Both the position numbers and the translations under genes were made by a program. The notes below the pieces were generated by a model. That model did not search any database and was not told the origin of the DNA. It was given only the letters and a program-made list of their open reading frames with translations. Of a DNA stretch of 64,000 nucleotides, positions 48,730-58,424 are shown one piece after another. Every line of letters starts with the position of its first letter. Positions within the stretch are counted from its first letter, which is position 1. Where the stretch lies: NCBI RefSeq assembly GCF_000160575.1, contig NZ_GG697129.1, forward strand, positions 294,006 through 358,005, written 5' to 3'. The stretch is from Weissella paramesenteroides ATCC 33313 (GTDB taxonomy: Bacteria; Bacillota; Bacilli; Lactobacillales; Lactobacillaceae).

Positions 48730-50214
48730 TTATCCAAACGACTTATCTGATTTATGTAATTTCTTTTCAAATAAGTTCAGTAAACGACTAATGCCAAATG
48801 TCAAAATAAAGTAAATCGCTGCTGTAATAACTAATGGTAAGAACGGCTTAAATGATGCACCTTGCACAACTGATGCTTGGAAAGTCAATTCACCAACACC
48901 AATTACTGAAACAACAGATCCTTCCTTAATAACCGTCACAAACTCATTACCTAAGGCTGGCAAAATATTCTTGATGGCCTGTGGCAAAATCATATAACGC
49001 ATCGTTTGATTTTTCGTAAAACCAAGTGAACGAGCAGCTTCGGTTTGACCATCGGGTACCGCTTGAATTCCTGAACGAATAATTTCTGCCACATACGCTG
49101 CTGAATTCAAGAACATCGCAATCGCACCAGCTAAGAAACTTGAAACATGAATGCCAATCACTTGCGTTCCGAAGTAAACAATAAAGACTTGGATTAGCAG
49201 TGGCACACCACGGACAGCTTCAATATAAGCAACTGCTATCCACTTCAATGGCTTAATTGATGACATCTTCATTAGTGCAAATAATACACCCAAAACAATT
49301 CCGAAAAAGACACCAATTACAGCCAAACCAACAGAATACTCAGTACCCTTGATAAAGTAAGGAGCATACTGTGTTATAAACGATTCCTTCTTATTCATCT
49401 GTTTGATTGCTTTATTTTGCCAACGATGCAATGGTGCCCCAATAACATGAGCTTTTAAGATACCATCAACTTTTTCTTTCAAGACAGGCGCATTTTTGTT
49501 CATCACAACCGAAACAGCATTTCCTGTTTTGATTGGCAGCACTGCTTTAGTGATAGCGAATTGATCACTTTGATCTAAATAACTTTTGGCTGTCGTTTGA
49601 GCAACAACGACTGCATCAACTTTTTTCTGACTTAACTGTGTCACCATATCCGTCACTCTTTTAACGGACACAATTGGCTTACTTGTTAAATCGCCCGCTA
49701 AGCTTGCCTGACTAGAAGAAACCTGAGCACCTAGCTTGGCATTCTGTAGTTGTTGTAGGGTAGCAAATTTATTTTTATTTTGCTTCAATGTTAAGATAAC
49801 GTTTTTATCGTTATAGTATGGTGTTGAGAAGTTAACTTCTTTTTTACGTTCTGGCGTGCTAGTCATTCCGGCAATAGCCATGTCGATTTTGCCAGTTTTA
49901 ACAGCGCCCAACAACGCATCAAAACTCATATCTTGAACAACTAGTTTAACTCCTAGATGTTTCGCAATAGTCCGCGCAACATCCATATCAAAACCAATAA
50001 TTTTGTCCTGACCATTAATGGTTTTGTGAAATTCATACGGTGCATATTCAGCAGAGGTTCCAACCACTAATTGACCTGATTTTTTAATATGCTGTAAGGT
50101 CGGATCAGTCTCATCTGCATTAGCACTTGAGACACCAAATATTCCGATACCACTACTAATAAACATACCAATCGCCATTAGTAGCACAATTGCTTTTTTC
50201 ATCCACTTCTTCAT
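48730..50214 (-). CDS. Polar amino acid ABC transporter, fused binding protein-permease (copy B)
   Basis: A 494-aa paralogue of the protein at 46320-47801 with the same layout: signal-type helix, solute-binding domain (LVVGTSAEYAPYEFH, IIGFDMDVARTIA), permease. From about residue 330 to the end it differs from copy A at only a scattering of residues, while residues 160-265 differ often. That pattern suggests different substrates with a shared membrane part. Shine-Dalgarno GAGAGGGAA. Confidence 0.92.
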   Translation of the reverse strand: MKKWMKKAIVLLMAIGMFISSGIGIFGVSSANADETDPTLQHIKKSGQLVVGTSAEYAPYEFHKTINGQDKIIGFDMDVARTIAKHLGVKLVVQDMSFDALLGAVKTGKIDMAIAGMTSTPERKKEVNFSTPYYNDKNVILTLKQNKNKFATLQQLQNAKLGAQVSSSQASLAGDLTSKPIVSVKRVTDMVTQLSQKKVDAVVVAQTTAKSYLDQSDQFAITKAVLPIKTGNAVSVVMNKNAPVLKEKVDGILKAHVIGAPLHRWQNKAIKQMNKKESFITQYAPYFIKGTEYSVGLAVIGVFFGIVLGVLFALMKMSSIKPLKWIAVAYIEAVRGVPLLIQVFIVYFGTQVIGIHVSSFLAGAIAMFLNSAAYVAEIIRSGIQAVPDGQTEAARSLGFTKNQTMRYMILPQAIKNILPALGNEFVTVIKEGSVVSVIGVGELTFQASVVQGASFKPFLPLVITAAIYFILTFGISRLLNLFEKKLHKSDKSFG

Positions 50215-50230
50215 AAATACATTCCCTCTC

Positions 50231-50962
50231 TTACAACATCTTTGCTAAGAAATTTTGCGCACGTTCTGAATTAGGATTTTCAAAAAAGCCTGCTGGATCA
50301 TCATACGCTGTCATTTCGCCATCACTCATAAACCAAATTTTTGAAGCAACTTCACGGGCAAAGCCCATCTCGTGAGTAACCACTAACATAGTCATCCCTT
50401 CGTCTGCCAACTCACGCATGGTCTTCAACACTTCGCCAACCATTTCTGGATCCAAGGCAGAAGTTGGTTCATCAAATAACATAATTTTAGGATTCATCGC
50501 CAATGCACGAGCGATGGCCACACGTTGTTGTTGGCCACCAGACAAAGATGCTGGATAAACATCAATCTTTTCAGCCACACCAACTTTTTCTAAAAATTTT
50601 TGCGCTGTTGCCGTTGCTTCACTGTCAGAAATTCCTTTTACCTTAGTCAAAGCAATTTTCACATTCTCCAAAACCGTCATATTTGGAAATAAATTAAAAC
50701 TCTGGAAAACCATCCCCAAATCTTGACGAATCTTATCTAATCCTGACTCAGTAGCTTTGGTAATATCTTGATCATCAAAAATCACCGCCCCTGAAGTAGG
50801 GTGTTCTAACATATTTAATTCACGCAGTAAGGTCGACTTACCAGTACCAGAAGGACCTAGGATTGCAATCACATCCCCTTCTTCAACTTGGGCATCAATT
50901 GACTCCAACACTGTGTTTTTACCATATTCTTTGTGTAAATTTTTAATCTCTAGAATTGCCAT
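50231..50962 (-). CDS. Polar amino acid ABC transporter ATPase (copy B)
   Basis: A 243-aa GlnQ-type ATPase with the same motifs as copy A and only about ten substitutions along its length. Shine-Dalgarno GGGAG. First gene of operon B. The upstream segment shares GAATAAATATTAACAGTAA with the matching position before copy A, so the duplication included upstream DNA. Confidence 0.93.
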   Translation of the reverse strand: MAILEIKNLHKEYGKNTVLESIDAQVEEGDVIAILGPSGTGKSTLLRELNMLEHPTSGAVIFDDQDITKATESGLDKIRQDLGMVFQSFNLFPNMTVLENVKIALTKVKGISDSEATATAQKFLEKVGVAEKIDVYPASLSGGQQQRVAIARALAMNPKIMLFDEPTSALDPEMVGEVLKTMRELADEGMTMLVVTHEMGFAREVASKIWFMSDGEMTAYDDPAGFFENPNSERAQNFLAKML

Positions 50963-51065
50963 ATTGCTACTCCCGTTCTTGTTGATGAATAAATATTAAC
51001 AGTAAATGAGAATTTATGCAATAAAAACCCAATAAATTACTTAAAAAACTTTAATTTATACAAAA

Positions 51066-51105
51066 ATAGCGAATATATGCAAAGTGTTATGCACATATTC
51101 ACTAT
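51066..51105 (-). terminator. Terminator of the DUF1659/DUF2922 pair
   Basis: A 16-bp stem (ATAGTGAATATGTGCA with TGCATATATTCGCTAT, two wobbles) with an 8-nt loop and TTTTTG on the minus strand, starting 22 nt after the stop codon. Confidence 0.88.
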
Positions 51106-51126
51106 ATATTGTATAAAATTTAATTT

Positions 51127-51390
51127 TTAAATCATTTTTTGAGACTCATCGAAAATAATTTTTTTAGTTGTTGCTACCAACGTTGCCATATAAGGACGAC
51201 CCAATGTCATTGATTCACCCTTATTATTCAACAAAAATTCAAAATCAGCTAATTTCAACATTGCTTGATAAACTGAATCACGATCTAGTGTTGCGGCTGG
51301 ATGCTTAATTTTGATTACTGATAATTTTTTGTTCGTGTCTGTTGCTTGTTGTCCTGGCGCCAAAAATGATAATTCTAGTACTTGATTCAT
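51127..51390 (-). CDS. DUF2922-type small protein
   Basis: An 87-aa protein (MNQVLELSFLAPGQ, then KKLSVIKIKHPAATLD). The start at 51390 follows TAAGGAGGC at good distance; a longer in-frame start lies inside the preceding gene. It is cotranscribed with, and 13 nt downstream of, the DUF1659-type gene. Such pairs are common in Firmicutes; no function is established. No membrane helix or signal. Confidence 0.75.
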   Translation of the reverse strand: MNQVLELSFLAPGQQATDTNKKLSVIKIKHPAATLDRDSVYQAMLKLADFEFLLNNKGESMTLGRPYMATLVATTKKIIFDESQKMI

Positions 51391-51403
51391 ATTGCGTGCC
51401 TCC

Positions 51404-51646
51404 TTAATTACTAGTAATAGCTGAACTAAATAAGTGCGCCTTTGTATCAACAGTTGTTATTGTCTCAATGACAACCTCTGCACCCAGTTGTAACATCAAC
51501 TGGGCTAACTGGGTCAATTCATTAACTGTCGTCCCTGGCTTCACGTAAAATTGACGGCTTGTACCAACACCTTCATTTGTTTTACCAACAATCTTTACCT
51601 TCAACATATTTTCAGGTAACCGCTTCTTATCTACCATATATTTCAT
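51404..51646 (-). CDS. DUF1659-type small protein
   Basis: An 80-aa protein (MKYMVDKKRLPENMLKVKIV) with KPGTTVNELTQLAQLMLQLG near 40. The ATG at 51646 follows AAAGGAACGAGG; an ATG ten codons upstream has no Shine-Dalgarno. First of the two-gene unit with DUF2922. Function unknown. Confidence 0.7.
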   Translation of the reverse strand: MKYMVDKKRLPENMLKVKIVGKTNEGVGTSRQFYVKPGTTVNELTQLAQLMLQLGAEVVIETITTVDTKAHLFSSAITSN

Positions 51647-51804
51647 CCTCGTTCCTTTCGCTTTTCGAACGGCCATTCGATCATCAGCTAAGCGCTGACA
51701 TCTATACTAACGAATTAAGTCGGACAAAATGTCACATTTTTATTTTAAGTGAAGATGCGAGACAGCATAAACTTTAGAGATAAGTAGTTAATTGTAGACC
51801 AAAA

Positions 51805-51841
51805 AAGCCATCAATCCATTCGTCGATAGATTGATGACCTT
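51805..51841 (-). terminator. Aldo/keto reductase terminator
   Basis: AAGGTCATCAATC pairs with GATTGATGGCTT (one bulge), then TTTTTTGG on the minus strand. Confidence 0.8.
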
Positions 51842-51873
51842 AAACTGTGTACCTTACTGTAGATCAAAGATAA

Positions 51874-52722
51874 TTAATGGTGTGGATACTGACGACCACG
51901 TTCGTAGACTTGTTCAGGCTCTTGGCTAATCCGTGTAAAATTATTTAACGCATCAATTGCCGCAACCTCTTCCACCGTTAGTGAGAAGTCATAAATATCA
52001 GCATTTTCAATAATTCGTTGTGGATGAACAGATTTTGGAATAATACTAGTTCCATGTGCCAAATGCCAGCGAAGAACTACTTGCGCTGGTGATTTACCAT
52101 ATTTATCTGCAATTGAACCAATGGTTGGTTCAGCCAATACTGAGCCACGCCCCAAAGGCGCCCAAGCTTGTGTCACAATATTATTTTCTTGTAAGAAATT
52201 GCGTAGCTCAGGTTGAACAAGATGTGGATGATTTTCAATTTGGTTTACTACTGGCATTTCATTAGCTTGGGTTGCTAAATATTGTAAATGGATCATCCCA
52301 AAATTCGATGTCCCCAATGATTTGACCAGTCCCTCAGCCTGTAAACGTTCAAAAGCACGCCAAGTATCAAAAAATTGTTCATGCAATGGCCAATGCACCA
52401 TTAATAAATCGACATAATCCATCTGTAGATCCTTTAAGGACTGCTCAACAGATGCTAAGGTTTGATCATATCCTTGATTAGCCTCAGCTACCTTGGTCGT
52501 TACAAAATAATCTTCACGAGGCACACCTAATTCACGTAAACTGTGACCAACTTCAGCTTCATTTTTATACATTTGTGCGGTATCAAATAAACGATAACCA
52601 GCTTCCCATGATGCTTTAATGACCTCTGTTAGGTTATCTTGATCAGTTACTTTATATAATCCTAACCCTTGCTGTGGCATCTGATAGCCATCCGCTAATT
52701 GCAACTTTGTTGTAATATCCAT
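51874..52722 (-). CDS. Aldo/keto reductase
   Basis: A 282-aa (beta/alpha)8 NADPH-dependent reductase. The catalytic tetrad is visible: Asp and Tyr in FDTAQMYKNE, Lys in VTTKV, His in LLMVHWP. The cofactor motif IPKSVHPQRIIENADIYDF lies near the C-terminus. Relatives reduce glyoxals, keto sugars or 2,5-diketogluconate; the substrate cannot be fixed. A single gene between the DUF pair and araA. Confidence 0.9.
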   Translation of the reverse strand: MDITTKLQLADGYQMPQQGLGLYKVTDQDNLTEVIKASWEAGYRLFDTAQMYKNEAEVGHSLRELGVPREDYFVTTKVAEANQGYDQTLASVEQSLKDLQMDYVDLLMVHWPLHEQFFDTWRAFERLQAEGLVKSLGTSNFGMIHLQYLATQANEMPVVNQIENHPHLVQPELRNFLQENNIVTQAWAPLGRGSVLAEPTIGSIADKYGKSPAQVVLRWHLAHGTSIIPKSVHPQRIIENADIYDFSLTVEEVAAIDALNNFTRISQEPEQVYERGRQYPHH

Positions 52723-52808
52723 CTTATGATTTGTACCCCTTTTAACTGAAGTTTAGCATGCCATTAATCTCAATTTCCTCAATAGCATCATAACAGATAA
52801 CATAAAAA

Positions 52809-52847
52809 GTCAGCAATAATATGTTTTTAGAGCATATCATTACTGAC
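52809..52847 (-). terminator. ara operon terminator
   Basis: A 15-bp stem, GTCAGTAATGATATG with CATATTATTGCTGAC (two wobbles), loop of 9 nt and TTTTTATG on the minus strand. It is 106 nt after the araA stop. Confidence 0.88.
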
Positions 52848-52952
52848 AATTTACATGAGAGATTTTATTTTATATTGTTAACTTTTATATGAGATTTTAG
52901 GTTTTATTTTTTGATTTTATTATTAGGTTAGAAATTTTAAATTAATGAATGA

Positions 52953-54380
52953 TTAGTCTTTGATATCAACGTATGTCAAACCAAACATCTTTGACAAATC
53001 TGACAATTGTTCTGAATCGATATCAAATGATAGTACAGTATGGTGTCCACCACCAAGTGTCAACCAACCAACTGAACCATCACGCAAACCTTGCTTTGGT
53101 GTCCACAATTGCTTAGCAACTGGTAGCAATGGCATTTCTGCTTCAGGCTTGTTACCACGTACGTCATATGACATCAACTTGAACTCATCACCATAGTCTG
53201 CAAGGGTTGCGTCAACCGCATCACCTTCCATACCAGTGAATACCAAACGTGCAGGATCAGCCTTGTCACCAATGTCCAATGGGTGAACTTCAACACGTGG
53301 CTTGTCTGAAGCGATTGTTGGGTCAACTTCAAGCATGTGTGATCCAAGGATAGCTTCATGTCCCTTACGCAAATCAAGCGTGTAGTCTTCCATGAAGACA
53401 GTGTGCTTGTTGTGTGACATGATCTTCATCAAGCGATCCAAAGCGGCTGTCTTCCAGTCACCTTCACCAGCAAATCCATAACCTTCAGCCATCAACAATT
53501 GTGATGCCAAACCTGGTAATTGCTCTAGGCCGTACAAATCTTCAAAGTTATCAGTGAAGGCTGTGTAACCATGCTCATCCATGAAGTGCTTCAAACCGAA
53601 GTACTCACGGATTTGATACTTCACACTGTGCTCAAACTTTTCTGGTGAGTTGTCACCAACAACAAAGTCATAAACTTTTTGTAGTTCTTCATACTTTGCA
53701 TCGATGTCTTCTTCGCTAACGTTGTTAACGGCTTCAACCAAATCACCCATTGCCCAGTAATCAACACGCCAACCAAACTTGATTTGTGCTTCAATCTTGT
53801 CACCATCAGTAACGGCAACATTACGCATCTTGTCCGCAAATGAAGCAACCTTGATCTTGAATGACTCGTTGTATGCAACAGCAACGTCCATCCACTTACC
53901 GATCTTAGTTTGAACATCTTCATCAGCCCAGTGACCATAAACAATCTTGTTGTTTAATTGCAAACGAGCATTGATAAATGCGTATTCACGATCACCGTGA
54001 GCTGATTGGTTTGCATTCATGTAGTCAAAGTCGATGTCATCATATGGCAATTCTTCTAGGTATTGTGTTGCGAAGTGTAGCAAAGGCTTTTGTAGCAATT
54101 GCGTACCACGGATCCAGTTCTTTGCTGGAGAGAATGTGTGCATCCAAGTAATGACTCCGGCAACAGAATCATCATAGTTAGCTTCCTTCATAACACCAGC
54201 AATATTCTCTGAAGTTGTTGCAACCAACTTAAACTCTACTGGGTAAGGCAAGTTTCCTGATTCGTTCAACTTGTCAACGATATCCTTAGCGTCAGCTTCA
54301 ACTTTGTCTAATACTTCTGGACCATAAAGAAATTGTGATCCTGTGATAAACCAAAACTTGTAATTCTCTGTGTTAAACAT
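52953..54380 (-). CDS. araA: L-arabinose isomerase
   Basis: A 475-aa isomerase turning L-arabinose into L-ribulose. The N-terminus [16 protein letters not shown] is diagnostic; Mn-ligand regions include [17 protein letters not shown] near 305 and MEDYTLDL near 333, and [16 protein letters not shown] lies near 445. Third and last gene of araBDA, 35 nt after araD, with Shine-Dalgarno AGGGGGAAA. Product is passed to AraB. Confidence 0.97.
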   Translation of the reverse strand: MFNTENYKFWFITGSQFLYGPEVLDKVEADAKDIVDKLNESGNLPYPVEFKLVATTSENIAGVMKEANYDDSVAGVITWMHTFSPAKNWIRGTQLLQKPLLHFATQYLEELPYDDIDFDYMNANQSAHGDREYAFINARLQLNNKIVYGHWADEDVQTKIGKWMDVAVAYNESFKIKVASFADKMRNVAVTDGDKIEAQIKFGWRVDYWAMGDLVEAVNNVSEEDIDAKYEELQKVYDFVVGDNSPEKFEHSVKYQIREYFGLKHFMDEHGYTAFTDNFEDLYGLEQLPGLASQLLMAEGYGFAGEGDWKTAALDRLMKIMSHNKHTVFMEDYTLDLRKGHEAILGSHMLEVDPTIASDKPRVEVHPLDIGDKADPARLVFTGMEGDAVDATLADYGDEFKLMSYDVRGNKPEAEMPLLPVAKQLWTPKQGLRDGSVGWLTLGGGHHTVLSFDIDSEQLSDLSKMFGLTYVDIKD

Positions 54381-54415
54381 GTTCTATTTCCCCCTGAAAT
54401 ATATAATAACAACGA

Positions 54416-55120
54416 CTAGTCCTTAGACTTTTGACCATAATACGCATTTGCACCATGCTTACGCAAATAATGCTTGTCCAACAACGTCTGTGAAACATGG
54501 ATGTTGTGTGGGTTTAACATAATTGTGTGGTAAGCCATTTTTGCTGACTCTTCCAACACAACTGCGTTATATACTGCTTTATCAGCAGATGGTCCCCACG
54601 TGAATGGTCCATGATCTTGTGCCAAAACGGCTGGCACAGCCATTGGATCAATACCACGCTTCTTAAACGTTTCAACAATAACATTACCTGTTTCAAGCTC
54701 GTATTCACCATTGATTTCCTCATCGGTCATCTGGCGAGCTACTGGCACATCACCGTAGAATGTATCTGCATGTGTTGTCCCAGCAGCTGGCAAGTCAATC
54801 CCAGCTTGGGCAAATGATACTGCCCATGGTGAGTGCGTATGCACGATCCCACCAATTTCTGGGAATGCCTTGTACAAAACACGGTGCGTTTCCGTATCAC
54901 TTGATGGGTTAAGATCACCCTCGACAACCTTACCATCAAGGTCAACAACAACCATATCTTCTGGCTTTAATTCATCATATGGTACCCCTGAAGGTTTAAT
55001 GACAAACAAGCCACTTTCACGATCAATTTCAGAAACGTTTCCCCAAGTAAATTTAATCAAGCCATGCTCTGGCAAGGCCATGTTAGCATCATAAACACGT
55101 TGCTTAACGTCTTCTAACAT
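54416..55120 (-). CDS. araD: L-ribulose-5-phosphate 4-epimerase
   Basis: A 234-aa class II aldolase-family enzyme with zinc ligands in [13 protein letters not shown] and the partner region [21 protein letters not shown] near 41 binds phosphate. It makes D-xylulose-5-P, the substrate of phosphoketolase. Its Shine-Dalgarno (AAGGAGGAT) is formed by the last three sense codons of araB, so translation of the two genes is tied. Confidence 0.96.
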   Translation of the reverse strand: MLEDVKQRVYDANMALPEHGLIKFTWGNVSEIDRESGLFVIKPSGVPYDELKPEDMVVVDLDGKVVEGDLNPSSDTETHRVLYKAFPEIGGIVHTHSPWAVSFAQAGIDLPAAGTTHADTFYGDVPVARQMTDEEINGEYELETGNVIVETFKKRGIDPMAVPAVLAQDHGPFTWGPSADKAVYNAVVLEESAKMAYHTIMLNPHNIHVSQTLLDKHYLRKHGANAYYGQKSKD

Positions 55121-55126
55121 TATTAA

Positions 55127-56746
55127 TTAATCCTCCTTAGATGTCTCAACTGGCATCTTATCAATTGCTTCTTGTTCAATTGATAGACCAGCTTTATATT
55201 GATCCATAAACTTACCAAATCCAGCTACATCTTCTGGGTCTGGCTCAATCGTCGTACTTTCTTGAGACTGGAATACTTCATCTTCTAGGTAATCAGCAAG
55301 TGATTGACCATCCTTGTGGCTGACAACGAATTGTGACAAAACTGCCATTCCCCAAGGGCCACCCTCACCAGCGTTCTTCATTAAGGTTACGGGTGTGTCC
55401 ATAACTCCAGCTAAAATCTTCTGAGCAACAACTGGTGTTGTGAAGATTCCACCTTGAGCAACAACTGAGTCCATGGCAACCTCTTCCTTTGCCAAGACAT
55501 CCAAACCAATCTTCATAGCACCAAAGGCACTATACAAATGCATACGCATCAAGTTGGCGAGCGTGAACTTAGCATTCGGTGTGCGAACAAATAATGGACG
55601 ACCTTCATCCATACCAGTAATGTTCTCACCTGAGTGATAACCGTAGCTTAACAAACCACCAGCATCTGGATCTGACTTCAAAACACTGTTGAACAATGCG
55701 CTGAAAATTTCACCACCAGTAACAGTTGCGCCAATGGCAGCCGCAAATTCAGTAAAGACACGAGCCCATGAGTTGATTTCTGATGTACTGTTATTAATGT
55801 GCACCATGGCAACTGGTGATCCATCAGGTGTCGTCACCATGTCAATGTTCTCGTTAACTTGAGATAGTTCCTTTTCCAAGACAACCATGGCAAATGCTGA
55901 AGTACCTGCGGATACATTCGCTGTACGCTTCTTAACTGAGTTCGTTGATACCATCCCTGTACCAGCATCCCCTTCAGGAGCTGCAGCAATAGCACCACTC
56001 TGCAAATTACCAGAAGGATCAAGCAACTTCGCACCAGCTTCAGTCAATTGACCAGCTTCTTCACCAGCTAACTTAATTGTTGGCAAGATATCTCGTAACT
56101 GCCACAAATATTGTTGCACTGACTTGTATGAGTTGAACTTATCCATCATCGATTGGTTATAATCATGCGTCTCTTCATCGATTGGGAAGATTCCTGAAGC
56201 ATCACCGATACCGATGACTTTTTCACCAGTCAACTGCCAGTGAACATAACCAGCCAAAGTTGTTAAGAAACTAATTTCCTTAACGTGTGTCTCTTGATTC
56301 AAAATTGCTTGATACAAATGAGCAATACTCCAACGTTGTGGAATATTGAAATCAAATAATTTCGTCAATTCTGATGCTGCTTCACCAGTAATTGCATTAC
56401 GCCATGTACGGAACGGTACCAATGATTTATCATTCTTATCAAATACCAAGTACCCGTGCATCATCGCTGCAATTCCAAATGATGACAACTTCGTTACTTG
56501 AACATCATATTCATCCGCAACAACTTCCGTTAAATTCTTATATGCGCTTTGTAATCCTGACCAGACATCTTCCAAAGAATATGTCCAAACACCATTTTCA
56601 AGCTTGTTCTCCCAATTATGACTACCAACTGCAATTACTGATGAATCAGATGCAACTAACACTGCCTTAATACGAGTAGAACCAAACTCAACACCCAAGG
56701 CTGCTTGCCCTGTGGTAATTTGTTCTTGAATCTGTTCTTTATTCAT
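55127..56746 (-). CDS. araB: Ribulokinase (FGGY family)
   Basis: A 539-aa FGGY sugar kinase. The N-terminal ATPase strand is ALGVEFGSTRIKAVLV; AGTSAFAMVVLEKEL is near 280, and the C-terminal phosphate motif region is MKNAGEGGPWGMAVLSQF near 460. It phosphorylates L-ribulose. It is of the shorter lactobacillary ribulokinase type, closer in look to xylulokinases than to E. coli AraB. First gene of araBDA; cre and AraR sites lie upstream. Confidence 0.93.
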   Translation of the reverse strand: MNKEQIQEQITTGQAALGVEFGSTRIKAVLVASDSSVIAVGSHNWENKLENGVWTYSLEDVWSGLQSAYKNLTEVVADEYDVQVTKLSSFGIAAMMHGYLVFDKNDKSLVPFRTWRNAITGEAASELTKLFDFNIPQRWSIAHLYQAILNQETHVKEISFLTTLAGYVHWQLTGEKVIGIGDASGIFPIDEETHDYNQSMMDKFNSYKSVQQYLWQLRDILPTIKLAGEEAGQLTEAGAKLLDPSGNLQSGAIAAAPEGDAGTGMVSTNSVKKRTANVSAGTSAFAMVVLEKELSQVNENIDMVTTPDGSPVAMVHINNSTSEINSWARVFTEFAAAIGATVTGGEIFSALFNSVLKSDPDAGGLLSYGYHSGENITGMDEGRPLFVRTPNAKFTLANLMRMHLYSAFGAMKIGLDVLAKEEVAMDSVVAQGGIFTTPVVAQKILAGVMDTPVTLMKNAGEGGPWGMAVLSQFVVSHKDGQSLADYLEDEVFQSQESTTIEPDPEDVAGFGKFMDQYKAGLSIEQEAIDKMPVETSKED

Positions 56747-56784
56747 TAATCTGTTCCCTTCAAATGAGAATCAAAGTTATTTTT

Positions 56785-56863
56785 TGTAACCGTTTACAAG
56801 TATTATAATAAATCATTTGTGCGGACAAATCAAGCGAAAAGATAAAAATTTGTACGCATAATT
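56785..56863 (-). promoter_or_regulatory. araBDA promoter with cre and two AraR operators
   Basis: The minus-strand -10 TATAAT is at 56802-56807. TGTAACCGTTTACA at 56785-56798 is a perfect cre. ATTTGTGCGGACAAAT at 56815-56830 is a near-palindromic AraR operator over the -35 region; ATTTGTACGCATAATT at 56848-56863 is a second one, with centres 33 bp apart. The rest of 56864-57060 is AT-rich and holds the araR promoter region. Confidence 0.8.
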
Positions 56864-57090
56864 CCATACATCTTTTAAAAACATGATAATACCGCTATTT
56901 ATAGCAAATAATTTTTTGTTTATTTGCTCAATAATTCACCATAACAAGGTACTTGTTTGACCATAGGTTATGCTTCATTGCTAAATATCACCATAAACGA
57001 CTCAATATCAGTGATAAATAGCTTTTTAACCATGTGATTTTTTTGTATAATGAAACTATTATTACGTTTTAGAAATGGAGCTATCAAAAC

Positions 57091-58191
57091 ATGGACACGA
57101 AATACGACATTGTCAAGAAAGGGCTCCGCAATGATATTATTTCTGGCAAGTTTGCGATTGGTGATAAATTACCAACCGAAGCAAACTTAACTGAACAATA
57201 CAATGTGAGCCGTTATACTGTAAGACGAGCCACTGCGGGATTAGAACAAGAACATTACTTATACCGTATCCAAGGGGATGGGATGTATGTTAATGATTGG
57301 AAGAAAATTCCAGCTGCAAAAACAGAAAACAAGGTCATTGGTGTCATTACGACGCATTTAGCTGACTACATTTTCCCAGAAATCATTAGTGGTATTGACC
57401 AAATAATTTCTGATGCTGGTTATGCTTTATTTATCAGTAATACCCATAATACATTTGATCGCGAACGACGCAGTCTACTGAGAATCATTGAAACAGGGAT
57501 CAGTGGCTTAATCATTGAACCAACCATGTCTGCATTACCCAATCCCAATCAAGATTTGTACGATCAAATCAAACAGTTACATATACCAACCGTCTTTATT
57601 AATTCTAAATACGAAAGCTCAGACTTCAATTATCTAGAAGTCAATGATATTGATTCTGAAGCGCAACTCGTCCGCCACCTAATTGCGCAGGGTCATAAAA
57701 GAATTCTGGGTGTATTTAAAGTTGATGATATTCAGGGGGCTCATCGTATGCAGGGCTTTTACAAAGCTTTTCAAACGCAGCCAGATTACGCGCTGGATAG
57801 CAATATCATCATGTACCAATCTGATGATGAAGAAAATAATGCGCTCATCTTGAATAAAATAGAGAGCTATTTAGAATCACCGCATCGACCAACTGCTTTA
57901 GCTTTGTATAATGATTCGTTAGCCATTCAAGCCATTGACTTGGTTAAATCGTTGGGATTCAGAATTCCTGAAGATGTTGCTATCGTAGGTTTTGACGACT
58001 ATAGCTTGTCAACGTACATGACTCCTAGCTTGACCACAAACCGGCACCCAAAACGAAAGATGGGCCGAGATGCCGCACAAATTCTACTTGATCTTATCGA
58101 TGGCCAACCTGGCCACGACGTGATTTATGAACCTGACATAATCGTTCGGAACTCGTCCGCAACGCCGTTAATTTCAGATGATAAAGACTAA
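57091..58191 (+). CDS. araR: Arabinose operon repressor AraR (GntR-LacI chimera)
   Basis: A 366-aa protein with a GntR winged helix (residues 5-70; LPTEANLTEQYNVSRYTVRRA) joined to a LacI-type sugar-binding domain (77-360; VIGVITTHLADYIFPEIISGID, VAIVGFDDYSLSTYMTPSLTT). This combination is typical of AraR, which leaves DNA when L-arabinose binds. Divergent from araBDA with 344 nt between. Shine-Dalgarno GGAGC. No AraR-like palindrome was found right at its own start. Confidence 0.94.
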   Translation: MDTKYDIVKKGLRNDIISGKFAIGDKLPTEANLTEQYNVSRYTVRRATAGLEQEHYLYRIQGDGMYVNDWKKIPAAKTENKVIGVITTHLADYIFPEIISGIDQIISDAGYALFISNTHNTFDRERRSLLRIIETGISGLIIEPTMSALPNPNQDLYDQIKQLHIPTVFINSKYESSDFNYLEVNDIDSEAQLVRHLIAQGHKRILGVFKVDDIQGAHRMQGFYKAFQTQPDYALDSNIIMYQSDDEENNALILNKIESYLESPHRPTALALYNDSLAIQAIDLVKSLGFRIPEDVAIVGFDDYSLSTYMTPSLTTNRHPKRKMGRDAAQILLDLIDGQPGHDVIYEPDIIVRNSSATPLISDDKD

Positions 58192-58199
58192 AAGATAAA

Positions 58200-58420
58200 A
58201 AAGAAGAGGCTGGGACAGATGTTGTCTCAGCCTCTTCTTTTTGTGCTAAAAGATATTAATTAAACGCATGTTAGTTTGACAACATAAACGCGTTCCAAAA
58301 GTCTGAAGCCTCAATGTAACGCAATTTACGCAATCCCTGTCCTTCGCTTTGCTACGGCCAAAAATTGCGTAAACCACGTTACACACCGGCTTCAAACCGA
58401 CTTTTGTCTCGCTCTCTTTT
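58200..58420 (-). repeat. Dispersed hairpin element, copy R6 (longest), between araR and MATE
   Basis: First a terminator-type hairpin, AAGAAGAGGCTGGGAC...GTCTCAGCCTCTTCTT (58200-58239), usable from both sides. Then TGTGCTAAAAGATATTAA and CATAAACGCGTTCC. Then a long imperfect palindrome: AAAAGTCTGAAGCC...GTAACG...TTTACGCAAT (58297-58334) against ATTGCGTAAA...CGTTAC...GGCTTCAAACCGACTTTT (58363-58404). Copies R3 and R5 are this unit with internal deletions. Confidence 0.8.
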
Positions 58421-58424
58421 TGAT

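Noticed and set aside
46320-50962. Assembly artefact as explanation of the duplicated transporter operons
   Set aside because: The two copies differ throughout at protein and DNA level, especially in the binding domains and terminators, so they are true paralogues.
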